Assembly (NCBI GenBank): GCA_963730305.1
Contig: CAVSRB010000001.1
Span: forward strand, 372,001 to 436,000
Length of the DNA: 64,000 nt
Direction of reading: 5' to 3'
From: CAMYMQ01 sp963730305
GTDB lineage: Bacteria > Pseudomonadota > Alphaproteobacteria > Bin65
The position numbers and the translations under genes are program-made. Of the stretch, positions 26,378 through 35,398 are shown piece after piece (the first letter of the stretch is position 1; each line of letters begins with the position of its first letter). Below the pieces are notes generated by a model, which saw only the letters and a list, made by a program, of their open reading frames with translations, had not been told where the DNA came from and ran no database searches.

Positions 26378-28261
26378 CTACTCCGCCGCCACCACGTCGT
26401 CGAAGGCGAAGACCCGGTCGGAGACGCGCCAGTCGGTCTGCGGGTCGTCCGGCGGCACCGCGGCGATCAGCGCCTTGGTGTAGTCGTGCTGCGGGCTGGT
26501 GAAGATGGTCTCGGTGTCGCCCGCCTCGACCACCTCGCCGCGGTACATGACCATCACCCGCGGGCACAGGTAGCGGACCACCGACAGGTCGTGGCTGATG
26601 AACACCAGCGAGACCGACCGGCTCTCGCGCAGGTCGAGCAGCAGGTTGAGGATCTGCGCCTGGACCGAGACGTCGAGGCCCGAGACGATCTCGTCGGCGA
26701 CCAGGATCTTGGGCGTGGCGCACAGGGCGCGGGCGATGTTGACCCGCTGGCGCTGGCCGCCGGAGAGCTGCGAGGGGTAGCGTTCGATCGTGTCCGGGGC
26801 CAGGCCGGTGTCGCGCAGCAGCTGTTTCGCGCGCTCCAGCCGCTCCGGCCAGGGGACGTTCTGGTTGCGCCCCTCCATCGCCTGGGTGACCAGCCGCGAG
26901 ATCCGCCGGCGCGGGTTGAGCGCCGACGCGGGGTCCTGGAACACCATCTGGATCTGCTCGATCCGCGCCGCGGCGTTGGCCCCGAACGGCCCGGTCATGT
27001 CGTTCTCTTCGATCAGGATCTTGCCCTCGGTGGGCGTCTCCAGGCCCATCAGCAGCTTGGCGAAGGTCGACTTGCCGCTGCCGCTCTCGCCGACGATGCC
27101 GACGAACTCGCCGGGATAGACCGTCAGCGAGACGTCCTTGACCGCCTCGATCCGCCGGTGCGACAGGCCCAGGCCCGGCTCGCGCACCTGGAACACCTTG
27201 GAGACCCCCTGCACTTCGAGGATCGGCCGCAGGTGTTCCCCGGCCGCGACGGCGCGCACCTCGGCCGGCGGCGCCACGATCGCGCTGGTGCCGGCGACAC
27301 ATCCCTGGGACGCCCGCACCCAATGGCCCGGCGCCACCTCGGCCATCGCCGGACGCGCCGCCGAACAGGCGCCGTCGCCGACCGGGCAGCGCGGCGCGAA
27401 GCGGCAGCCGGGCAGCCCGGCGAAGGCCGACAGGCCGGGCATGTGGTCGGGCAGCGAGATGAGCTGCCGCCGCGGGCCGCTCAGCGTCGGATTGCACTGC
27501 TGGAGACTGTGGGTATAGGGGTGGCGCGGGTTGCCGAACACCTCCCTGGCCGGGCCGCGCTCGACGATCTCGCCGGCATACATGACCATGATCTCGTCGC
27601 AGACCTGGGCGGCCAGCCGCAGGTCGTGGGTGACGAACATGACCGAGGTCTTGTGCTTCTCCCGCATCGCCGCGATCAGCTGCATGATCCGCGCCTGGGT
27701 GATGACGTCGAGCGCCGTGGTCGGCTCGTCGGCGATGAGCAGCGGCGGCTCGCCGGCGAAGGCCATCGCGATCAGCACCCGCTGGCACATGCCGCCGGAG
27801 AGCTGGTGCGGATAGCGGCGCAGCAGCCCTTCCGGGTTGGGCAGCTGGACGTCGGCGAGGTTGCGGATCGCGACCGCGCGCCGCTCGGCGCGGCCGCGCA
27901 CGCCCAGGCGGCGCAGGTGCTCGTCGAACTGCGAGCCGACGGTGCGCACCGGGTTGAGCGAGGTCAGCGGGTGCTGCGGGATGAAGGCGATGTCCTTGCC
28001 GAGCAGGGCGTTGCGTCGGCGGGCGCCGAGGCCGACCAGCTCGCGGCCCTGGAACTGCAGCGAGCCCTCGGCGACGGCGAAGCCGGGCGGCAGCATCTGG
28101 GCGATCAGCCGGCCGATCATCGACTTGCCGGCGCCCGATTCGCCGACCACGCCCAGGGTCGTGCCCTCGGCGATCTCGAAATCGATGTCGCGCAGGACCT
28201 CGACCGACTGGCCGGCGGCCCTGGCGGTGACGGTGACGCCGCGGGCTTGGAGCAGGCTCAT
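26378..28261 (-). CDS. ABC transporter, fused double ATP-binding protein (Dpp/Opp/Gsi type)
   Basis: A 627-residue protein with two ABC ATPase domains in one chain, equivalent to DppD plus DppF. Domain 1 has Walker A GESGAGKS, signature LSGGM and Walker B LLIADEPTTALD; domain 2 has GESGSGKS, LSGGQRQR and ILVADEIVSGLD. The oligopeptide-type C-terminal motif with PGCRFAPRCPVGDGAC lies between the domains. It powers import by the adjacent permeases; its start overlaps DppC by four bases. Both Walker motifs appear competent, though domain 2 has Asp-Glu-Ile in place of Asp-Glu-Pro. Confidence 0.93.
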   Translation of the reverse strand: MSLLQARGVTVTARAAGQSVEVLRDIDFEIAEGTTLGVVGESGAGKSMIGRLIAQMLPPGFAVAEGSLQFQGRELVGLGARRRNALLGKDIAFIPQHPLTSLNPVRTVGSQFDEHLRRLGVRGRAERRAVAIRNLADVQLPNPEGLLRRYPHQLSGGMCQRVLIAMAFAGEPPLLIADEPTTALDVITQARIMQLIAAMREKHKTSVMFVTHDLRLAAQVCDEIMVMYAGEIVERGPAREVFGNPRHPYTHSLQQCNPTLSGPRRQLISLPDHMPGLSAFAGLPGCRFAPRCPVGDGACSAARPAMAEVAPGHWVRASQGCVAGTSAIVAPPAEVRAVAAGEHLRPILEVQGVSKVFQVREPGLGLSHRRIEAVKDVSLTVYPGEFVGIVGESGSGKSTFAKLLMGLETPTEGKILIEENDMTGPFGANAAARIEQIQMVFQDPASALNPRRRISRLVTQAMEGRNQNVPWPERLERAKQLLRDTGLAPDTIERYPSQLSGGQRQRVNIARALCATPKILVADEIVSGLDVSVQAQILNLLLDLRESRSVSLVFISHDLSVVRYLCPRVMVMYRGEVVEAGDTETIFTSPQHDYTKALIAAVPPDDPQTDWRVSDRVFAFDDVVAAE

Positions 28262-29163
28262 CCCGCCTCCTGCTGGCGCAGCTTGGGATCGAGGGTCCGG
28301 CGCAGGCCGTCGCCGAGCAGGTTGAAGCCGAGCACGGTGATCACGATCATCGCGATCGGCAGCAGGGTGCCCCAGGCCGACTGGTACATGTACTGGCGGG
28401 AATCGGCGATCATCACGCCCCAGGCGGGAATGTTGGATTCGACGCTCATGCCGACGAAGCTCAGGATCGCCTCGACGATCACGGCGATGCCCATCTCCAG
28501 GCTGATCAGGGTGATGATCAGCGGCAGCACCGCCGGCAGCACTTCGCGGACGATGGTGCGATAGTGGCTGAACCCGACCAGCCGCGCCGCGTGGATGTAG
28601 TCCTGGCGGCGCACGACCAGCACCTCGGAGCGCACGACCCGGCAGAAGCGCGTCCAGTCGACCAGGACGATCGCCAGGATCACGTTGCCCAGGCCGACGC
28701 CGAAGCCGACGATCAGGATCAGCGACAGGACCACCGGCGGGAACGACATCCACAGGTCGACCGCGCGGGAGATGAACCAGTCGATCAAGCCGCCGAAATA
28801 GCCGGAGATCAGCGCCAGGATGGTGCCGAGGATCATCGCGCCCAACGCCGCGACGACCGCGACGATCATCGCCACCCGGGCGCCGTAGATCAGCCGCGAG
28901 AGCGTGTCGCGGCCCAAATTGTCGGTGCCGAGCAGGTGTTCCGGCTGGCCGCCGTCGACCCAGGCCGGCGGCAGGAGCTGGGTGAGCAGGTCCTGGTTGT
29001 TGGGGTCGTGGGGCGCGATCAGCGGCGCGAACAGCGCGCAGACCAGGATGACCAGGACGATGCCGCCGCCGATCAGCACCCGGCCCGAGCGCAACGGCCG
29101 CGGCAGCACGCGCCGGCGCGGCCGGCCCGGTGTCGTGGCGGTGGAGGTCGCGGCCGCGGTCAT
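28258..29163 (-). CDS. ABC transporter permease (DppC type)
   Basis: A 301-residue inner-membrane permease. An N-terminal helix (VLIGGGIVLVILVCALFAPL) is followed by the DppC family motif HLLGTDNLGRDTLSRLIYGAR (in part) and about five further helices. The EAA-type coupling loop is seen in HAARLVGFSHYRTIVREVLP. It overlaps both neighbours by four bases, showing a tightly coupled operon. Confidence 0.93.
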   Translation of the reverse strand: MTAAATSTATTPGRPRRRVLPRPLRSGRVLIGGGIVLVILVCALFAPLIAPHDPNNQDLLTQLLPPAWVDGGQPEHLLGTDNLGRDTLSRLIYGARVAMIVAVVAALGAMILGTILALISGYFGGLIDWFISRAVDLWMSFPPVVLSLILIVGFGVGLGNVILAIVLVDWTRFCRVVRSEVLVVRRQDYIHAARLVGFSHYRTIVREVLPAVLPLIITLISLEMGIAVIVEAILSFVGMSVESNIPAWGVMIADSRQYMYQSAWGTLLPIAMIVITVLGFNLLGDGLRRTLDPKLRQQEAG

Positions 29164-30179
29164 CGCGCCCGCCTCAGCTTGGGATTGAGCATGACATAGG
29201 CCACGTCGACCAGGAGGTTGATGGTCAGCACGGCGAGCGCGTAGACCAGCGCCGTGCCCTGGATGATCGGCAGGTCGGTGTTGCGCACCGCCTCGACCAT
29301 CATGTTGCCGAGCCCGGGATAGGAGTAGATCACCTCGACCAGGAGCGTGCCGCCGAACAGGAAGCTGAACTGGACGCCCATCAGGGTCAGGGTCGGCAGG
29401 AAGGCGTTCTTGAAGGCGTGGCGCATGATCACCCGGCGCTCCGGGATGCCGCGCAGCCGGGCCATGGTGATGTAGTCCTCGTTGATCACCTCGAGCAGGC
29501 TCGAGCGCAGCACCCGCATGACCAGCGGCGCCGTGCCCAGCGCCAGGGCGACCGAGGGCAGGATCATGAATTCGAGCGCCGCGAACAGGGTGTCGAACCG
29601 GCCGGTCAGGATGCAGTCGAGCAGCAGGAACCCGGTCACGTGCGGCGCCGTGGTGTCCGGCGGCAGCCGTCCCGAGAAGGGCAGCAGATCGAAGATCACG
29701 CCGAACAGCAGGATCAGGAACAGGCCCCACAGGAAGTCGGGGATCGACATCATCAGGGTGCTCGACAGGTCGGCCGCCTGCTCGCCGGGCGTGCCGCGCA
29801 GCCGGAACATCACCATGCCGCCGGCGATGCCGATGACGGTGGCCAGGGCCGCGGCGATCACCGCCAGCTCGATCGTCGCCGGCAGCGACTGGCCGATCAG
29901 CTTGAGCACCGGCTGGCCGAACGCGATCGAGCGGCCGAAGTTGCCGTGCAACAGGTGGCCCAGCCAGATCAGGTATTGCTGCATGATGGGCAGGTCGAGG
30001 CCCATCTCCTTGCGCATCGCCTCGATGTCGGCCTTGGTCGCGTTGGGCGGCACGGCCATCGCGAGCGGGTCGGCCGGGATCAGCCGCAGCACGACGAAGA
30101 CCAGCAGCGACACGAGCAGGATCAGCGGTATCGCCACCAGAATGCGGCGGCCGACGATGCCCAGGATCTCGGAACTCAA
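29160..30179 (-). CDS. ABC transporter permease (DppB type)
   Basis: A 339-residue permease with an N-terminal helix (ILVAIPLILLVSLLVFVVLRL), the large periplasmic loop typical of DppB, and the coupling segment YITMARLRGIPERRVIMRHA. The C-terminal part has FLFGGTLLVEVIYSYPGLG, the strongly conserved DppB motif. It forms the heterodimeric channel with the DppC-type protein. It begins 144 bases after the binding-protein gene. Confidence 0.93.
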   Translation of the reverse strand: MSSEILGIVGRRILVAIPLILLVSLLVFVVLRLIPADPLAMAVPPNATKADIEAMRKEMGLDLPIMQQYLIWLGHLLHGNFGRSIAFGQPVLKLIGQSLPATIELAVIAAALATVIGIAGGMVMFRLRGTPGEQAADLSSTLMMSIPDFLWGLFLILLFGVIFDLLPFSGRLPPDTTAPHVTGFLLLDCILTGRFDTLFAALEFMILPSVALALGTAPLVMRVLRSSLLEVINEDYITMARLRGIPERRVIMRHAFKNAFLPTLTLMGVQFSFLFGGTLLVEVIYSYPGLGNMMVEAVRNTDLPIIQGTALVYALAVLTINLLVDVAYVMLNPKLRRAR

Positions 30180-30323
30180 CGCGAAGCTCCCCTGTTCGAA
30201 GCCTTACCCGGGAACGAAAGAGACGCGCCAACGCCTACGCGTGGCGCGCCTCCCTCTAACTCCGCCGAACTTCCGGCCGGATCGCGCCGCTCGCGCGGCG
30301 CGGCCCGGCCGCGGTCCGGTCTG

Positions 30324-31850
30324 TTACTTCCACGACCAGGTCTGCGGCAGCACCCAGCCGTTGGCGTACCGGACCACGTTCAGGTTGGACTTGTAAACCT
30401 GCGTGGTGACGGCCTGCAGCAGCGGGATGGTGGCCCCCTGCTCCGTCGCGTACTTCTCCACCGCCTTGTAGCCGGCGATGCGCTTGTCGTAGTTGACGAC
30501 GGAGAACAGCTTCATCACCCGGCCGCCGACGTCCATGCCCTTCCAGGCCGAGAACGGCAGCTTGGGATGCAGCAGGTAGCCGGTGAACATCTCCGGGTCG
30601 CCGGTCGCGTTGTCCCAGGTGTAGAGGGTCGCTTCCGGCAGCTTGTTGCCGCGGTTCAGCTCGAAATACTTGGCCTGCTCGATGACCTCGATCTTGGCGT
30701 TGATGCCGACCTTCTTCCACATCGCCGCGATCGCGCGGGCCATGTCGTAGTCGCTCGGGAACACGCCGTTGTAGGTCGCCATGCCGATCGTGATCGGCTT
30801 CTTGGGCCCGTAGCCGGCCTTGGCGAGCAGCGCCATCGCCTTCTTCGGGTCATAGGGCATGTTGAAGCCCTTGATGTAGCCGGGCGTGCCCGGAGGCGCG
30901 ACGACCGACAGCGGCACCGCCTTGCCGCCATAGAAGGCCTTCGACAGGGCCATCTTGTTGATCGCGTAGTGCGCGGCCAGGCGGATGTTCTTGTCCTTGA
31001 ACGCCCCGTCGCTGCGGATCTGCAGCAGGATGACGCGGGAGATCGGGAAGATCACGCCGGTCAGGCCCTTGCGCTTGTTGAGCCGCTGCGCCTCACGCAC
31101 CGGCACGTCCGGCGCGAAGTCGACCCGGCCCGACTGGACCGCCGCGACGCGCGCCGACGGGTCCTTGATGATCTGAATGGTGACCTTCTTGATCTTGGGC
31201 TTGGGGCCCCAATACTTGTCGAAGGCCTCGAGCACGATGCGCGAGTTGCGCTGGTAGTCGACCAGCTTGTAGGGGCCGCTGCCGATCGGCTTGGCCGCGA
31301 AGCCCTCGACGCCGACCTTCTCGATGTAATGCTTCGGCACGATGTAGTTGGCGAGGAACGCCATCCACTGGATCGCGGTCGGCATCGGCTTGCTGAGCTT
31401 GATGACAGCCTCGGTCGGCGACTTGATCTCGACGTCGGTGACGTTGCGCCAGACCCGCACGAAGTCGATCTTGTGGCCGGCCTTCTTGCGGCCGATGAAC
31501 GTGTATTTGACGTCCGCGGTGGTGACCTTCACGCCGTCGTGCCAATAGGCGTTGTCACGCAGCACGATCGCGATCGACTTGCCGTCGGCCGACAGCTTGG
31601 CCGACTTGAACAGCCCCGGGATGATCTTCAGGTCGGGCGCCTGGGTCATCGGCTGGTCGAAAATCATCTTGTAGATCGACTGCAGGCCCGGGTTGGTCCG
31701 ACGCATCGGGTCCCAGGTCTGGGGGTCGGCCTGCCAGGCGATGACGACGCTGTCCTTCGCCGCGTGCGCGGTCGAAATCGGCGCGGCCAACAGGACCAGG
31801 CCGGTCCCCGCCATGAAGAGGCGGCGGGTCAGTGAGGGAACGCGGTTCAT
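30324..31850 (-). CDS. ABC transporter substrate-binding protein, family 5
   Basis: A 508-residue periplasmic receptor of the peptide/nickel/opine family (SBP_bac_5). It has a twin-arginine-like signal (SLTRRLFMAGTGLVLLAAP, cut near AHA). Landmarks are WDPMRRTNP, LRDNAYWHDGVKVTTADV and IGSGPYKLVDYQRNS. The mature protein ends in LPQTWSWK. Placed between the amidases upstream and the permeases downstream on the same strand, it may deliver amides, short peptides or similar substrates. Ligand is not determinable by eye. Confidence 0.92.
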   Translation of the reverse strand: MNRVPSLTRRLFMAGTGLVLLAAPISTAHAAKDSVVIAWQADPQTWDPMRRTNPGLQSIYKMIFDQPMTQAPDLKIIPGLFKSAKLSADGKSIAIVLRDNAYWHDGVKVTTADVKYTFIGRKKAGHKIDFVRVWRNVTDVEIKSPTEAVIKLSKPMPTAIQWMAFLANYIVPKHYIEKVGVEGFAAKPIGSGPYKLVDYQRNSRIVLEAFDKYWGPKPKIKKVTIQIIKDPSARVAAVQSGRVDFAPDVPVREAQRLNKRKGLTGVIFPISRVILLQIRSDGAFKDKNIRLAAHYAINKMALSKAFYGGKAVPLSVVAPPGTPGYIKGFNMPYDPKKAMALLAKAGYGPKKPITIGMATYNGVFPSDYDMARAIAAMWKKVGINAKIEVIEQAKYFELNRGNKLPEATLYTWDNATGDPEMFTGYLLHPKLPFSAWKGMDVGGRVMKLFSVVNYDKRIAGYKAVEKYATEQGATIPLLQAVTTQVYKSNLNVVRYANGWVLPQTWSWK

Positions 31851-31862
31851 TGGATGTCCTCC

Positions 31863-31950
31863 GCAGTTGGTATGTCGCAGTTGGTATTTTGGTGAGCCGT
31901 GCCTGCTACTCGTTTGTTTGATTGGTTTTGTTCACATTCAAACAAAGTAG
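31863..31950. promoter_or_regulatory. AT-rich control region upstream of the binding-protein gene
   Basis: Contains a tandem direct repeat GCAGTTGGTAT (31863-31873 and 31878-31888, 15-base period) just upstream of the start at 31850, and an inverted repeat GTTTGTTTGA (31912-31921) / TCAAACAAAG (31938-31947, nine of ten complementary). The stretch is conspicuously AT-rich against its surroundings. It is a likely promoter/operator; a terminator for the upstream amidase is less likely because the stem is AT-rich. Confidence 0.45.
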
Positions 31951-32001
31951 CAAAATCGCAATTTGCTATCAATCGGACCCACACCTATGTGATCGGGCCG
32001 C

Positions 32002-33533
32002 TCAGCGGGCTTTCCAGTCGCCGGCCTGCTCGAAGGCGTCGGACGCCCGGTAGAGCGTGGATTCGTCCCAGTGCCGGCCGATCAGCATCATGCCGACCGG
32101 CAGCCCGTCGCGCATCGCGCAGGGCACGTTCAGCGCCGGGTGGCCGGTGCAATCGAACGGCGCGGTGTTGACGATCGGCACGAAGCCGGGCGACATCGCC
32201 TCCTCCCGCGTCGGGTTCTCCGGCGGCAGCGGCGGCGCCTTGACCGGCGTCGTCGGCATCAGCAGCAGGTCGACGTCGGCGAGCGCGCCGTCATAGTCGG
32301 CGCGCAGCCGCCGGCTGAGGTTCTGCGCCTTGGCGTAGTAGCGCCCGCCATAGGCCTCGCGCATGTATTCGGCGCAGAGCACGCCCAGCTTGAGGATCTC
32401 GGAGAACATGTCGGACCGGTCGCGCCACGGCGCTTGGGCCGCCATCAGGCCGGTGAGGTAGAGCCCCCGCCAGTTGTCGCCCATGCCCGTTGCCGGCCAA
32501 GACCTGGGCGTAGGTGCCCTCGACCGCGATCGGCACCCACACCGACATGGCGTCGCGGTGGAACGGGATCGAGATCTCGCGGACCTCGGCCCCGAGCGTG
32601 GCGAACACCTCGGCGGCCGCGCGCACCGCGGCGTCGACGTCGGCCTCGCTGTCGGCGTGGCCGAAGCCCTCCTTGACCACGCCGATCTTCATCCCCTGCA
32701 CGCCCTGGCCCAGCGCCTTGGTGTAGCGGTCGGCCTTGACCGTCCCCTGGGGCGACACCTGGCGCGGGTCGAGGCCGTCGGCGCCGGCGAGAACCTCCAG
32801 GAACAGCGCGTTGTCGGCGGTGGTCCGGGTCATCGGCCCGAGATGGTCGAGGGTCATCTCGACCGGGAAGGCGCCGGTATAGGGCACCAGGCCGTGGGTC
32901 GGCTTCAGCCCGACCAGGCCGCAGAAGGCGCTGGGCTCGCGCACCGAGCCGCCCTGGTCGCTGCCGATCGCCAGGTCGACCGCGCCCGACGCCACCAGCG
33001 CCGCGCAGCCCGACGACGAGCCGCCGGTCGTGTGCGCCGGATTGTAAGGGTTGCGCGTGGTCGCGACGGCGTTGGTGTGGCTGCCGCCCGAGAAGCAGAA
33101 ATATTCGCAGTTCGCCTTGCCGAGGATGGTCGCGCCGGCGTCGAGCGTGCGCGTCACCACGGTGGCGTCGACGTTGGGCACGAAGCCTTCCAGCGTCGAC
33201 GCGCCGTTCATCATCGGCAGCGCCGGCGATGCAGATATTGTCCTTGATGGCGACGGTCTTGCCCTTGAGCTTGCCGCGGCTGGCGCCGTCGATCCGCGAC
33301 TTGACGTACCACGCCTCCAGCGGGTCCTCGTCGGGGCCGGGCCGACGGCCCGGCGTGCGCGGATAGGCGACCTCGGGCACGTAGTCGGGCATCCGGTCGA
33401 CGGCGCCGTAATAGGCCGTCACCGTATCGCCGACCATCCCGGTGAATTCGGCGATATCCGCCGCATCGAGCGACAGGCCCGCCCGGGCCGCCGCGGCGGC
33501 GATCTGGTCCGCCGTCGGTCGCTTCGCCGTCAT
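32002..33533 (-). CDS. Amidase (amidase signature family), two frameshifts
   Basis: Ser-cisSer-Lys amidase that hydrolyses amides to acid and ammonia. The catalytic Lys is in TVAIKDNICIAG, the serines in TTGGSSSGCAALV and DQGGSVREPSAF. Reading continues through two single-G insertions at about 33224 (before LPMMNGAS) and 32484 (NG to MGDNWRG). C-terminal similarity runs to the end. Corrected length is about 510 residues, equal to its neighbour at 33631, to which it is clearly paralogous (shared MMNGAS.LEG, DQ.GS.R, GHPALNVPC). ATG at 33533 has GGGGAGGGG before it. Confidence 0.88.
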
Positions 33534-33630
33534 CCGCACCCCTCCCCAGGTGTCATCGCGTCGCCGTCGCCGGTATTGTTCGACGTCTAACGGTTTCTGT
33601 CAAAGCCTCGTGACGATCGCGCATCCACGA

Positions 33631-35157
33631 TCAGCCCAACGCGGGGCCGAGCGTCTGCCAGTCGACCGAGGCCTCGAAGGCCTGGGCGGCGCGGTAGAGG
33701 GTCGGCTCGTCCCAGTGCTTGGCGATCATCTGCATGCCGACCGGACGTTCGTCGCTGAGGCCGCACGGGACGTTCAGCGCCGGGTGGCCGGTGAGGTCGA
33801 ACGGGCAGGTGTTCCCGATCATGTCCCAGCTGTGCTTCATGATCACCTCGAAGGGCGCGTCGGCGGGCGGGATCCGCGTCGTCTTGTGGACGGTCGTCGG
33901 CATCACCAGCACGTCGGCCTCGGCCAGCGCGGCGTCGTAGGCCGCGCCCAGCGGCCGCCGGAGGTTCTGGGCCTTGGCGTAGTGGACGCCCTTGAACTCG
34001 CTGTGCAGGTACTGGGCCAGGATCATCGTCGTCGCCACCGTCGGCGCGATGTCGTTGGCGCGTTCGGGCCAGCTCGACAGGGCGCGGATCAGCGACGGCA
34101 GGTAGACCCCGGCGGTGCCGCCGCCGAAACCGTAGCCGACCATCAGCGTGTTGAACTCGGCGCCCGCCGAGACCGCGCCCCAGATCGGCAGGCCGTGCGC
34201 ATGCCAGGGGATCGACACCTCGGTGACCGTCGCGCCCAGCGCCTCGAACCGCTTCGCCGCCTGGCGGACCAGGTCGTCGACGTCGGGCTCGGACTCGGGC
34301 AGGCCGAAGCCCTCGCGGACGACGGCGATGCGCAGGCCCTTGGCCCCCTTGTCGAGCTGCGGGCCGATCTTGCGCGGCTTCGAGCCGACCTGGCGGGCGT
34401 CATAGCCGTCGGGTCCGGCCAGGGCGTCGACGAACAAAGCGTTCTCGGCGACGGTCCTGGTCATCGGCCCGGTATGGTCGATCGAATATTCGATGCCCAT
34501 GATCCCGGTATAGGGGATCAGCCCCCAGGTCGGCTTGACCCCGACGATGCCCGAAAAGGCGCAGGGAATGCGGATCGAGCCGGCCTGGTCGGTGCCCATC
34601 GCCATGTCGACCTCGCCGGCCGAGACCAGCGCCGCGTTGCCGGTCGACGAGCCGCCCGGGGTGTAGCCGGGGTTGCGCGGGTTCTGGACCGGCCCGGTCG
34701 CGCTGGTCGAGCTGCCGCCGGCCTGGGAGAGGTATTCGCACACCGCCTTGCCGACGATCTCGGCGCCGGCGTCGAGCAGCCGGGTGACCACCGAGGCGTC
34801 GATCTCGGGCACGTAGCCCTCGAGCACCGAGGCGCCGTTCATCATCGGCACCCCGGCCACGCAGGTGTTGTCCTTGACCGCGACCCGCTTGCCCTTGAGC
34901 GGCCCGCGCTTGGCGCCCTTGATGTCGGTCTTCACGTACCAGGCGCCGAGCGGGTTCTCCTCCGGCCCCGGCCGGTAGCCGGGCGTGCGCGGATACTTGA
35001 CCGGCGGCAGGTCGTCCGGGAGCTGTTCGACCAGATCGAAGCCCTCGCTCAACTGCGAGACGAGGCCGTGCAGGTCGTCGATCTGGGCGTCGGTCATCTC
35101 GAAGCCCAGAGCGGCGGCGTTGCGGCGTAGGTCGGTCGGGGTCGGCTTGCGAAACAT
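33631..35157 (-). CDS. Amidase (amidase signature family)
   Basis: An intact 508-residue amidase. Catalytic triad: Lys in RVAVKDNTCVAG, Ser in TPGGSSTGNAALV and nucleophile Ser in TDQAGSIRIPCAF. The ~60-residue helical N-terminus before the conserved core is like that of enantioselective or nitrile-pathway amidases rather than GatA. No GatB/C partners nearby. It is probably first in an operon with the second amidase (98-base gap) and the Dpp-type importer, and divergent from the Liv importer, which suggests import and hydrolysis of amides. Confidence 0.92.
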   Translation of the reverse strand: MFRKPTPTDLRRNAAALGFEMTDAQIDDLHGLVSQLSEGFDLVEQLPDDLPPVKYPRTPGYRPGPEENPLGAWYVKTDIKGAKRGPLKGKRVAVKDNTCVAGVPMMNGASVLEGYVPEIDASVVTRLLDAGAEIVGKAVCEYLSQAGGSSTSATGPVQNPRNPGYTPGGSSTGNAALVSAGEVDMAMGTDQAGSIRIPCAFSGIVGVKPTWGLIPYTGIMGIEYSIDHTGPMTRTVAENALFVDALAGPDGYDARQVGSKPRKIGPQLDKGAKGLRIAVVREGFGLPESEPDVDDLVRQAAKRFEALGATVTEVSIPWHAHGLPIWGAVSAGAEFNTLMVGYGFGGGTAGVYLPSLIRALSSWPERANDIAPTVATTMILAQYLHSEFKGVHYAKAQNLRRPLGAAYDAALAEADVLVMPTTVHKTTRIPPADAPFEVIMKHSWDMIGNTCPFDLTGHPALNVPCGLSDERPVGMQMIAKHWDEPTLYRAAQAFEASVDWQTLGPALG

Positions 35158-35281
35158 GGCGTCGCTCCGGTTTCGGGTGGGACGGCGCGCCCGGACGGGC
35201 GGACGGATTCGGCCCGGTCGCGGCGCGGCACGGCGGGCTGGGGCGGATTAGACAGCCATGGCGGGGGCCGAAGTCAATCCC

Positions 35282-35301
35282 AACGGTATTGATCAACCGT
35301 T
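35282..35301. promoter_or_regulatory. Candidate operator between amidase and Liv operons
   Basis: AACGGT (35282-35287) and ACCGTT (35296-35301) are exact complements, spaced by eight bases that contain the palindrome TGATCA. It lies in the 241-base divergent gap, about 98 bases before the receptor start, and could serve both operons. No regulator gene is adjacent. Confidence 0.4.
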
Positions 35302-35398
35302 CGAAAAAGACCACCATGCGGACCAACGATAACAACTGACTGGCACACCGATACGGTCGCCGCTGACGGACGGCCAGGTCGCGATCAGGGAGGATAGA

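Noticed and set aside
29130..31835. A 901-codon plus-strand open frame, with others like it at 26351-28564, 36661-38612 and 58010-59659
   Set aside because: These are antisense shadows of clear transporter genes. The translations are low-complexity (His/Arg/Asp/Gln-rich), lack domains and arise because GC-rich third positions remove stops.
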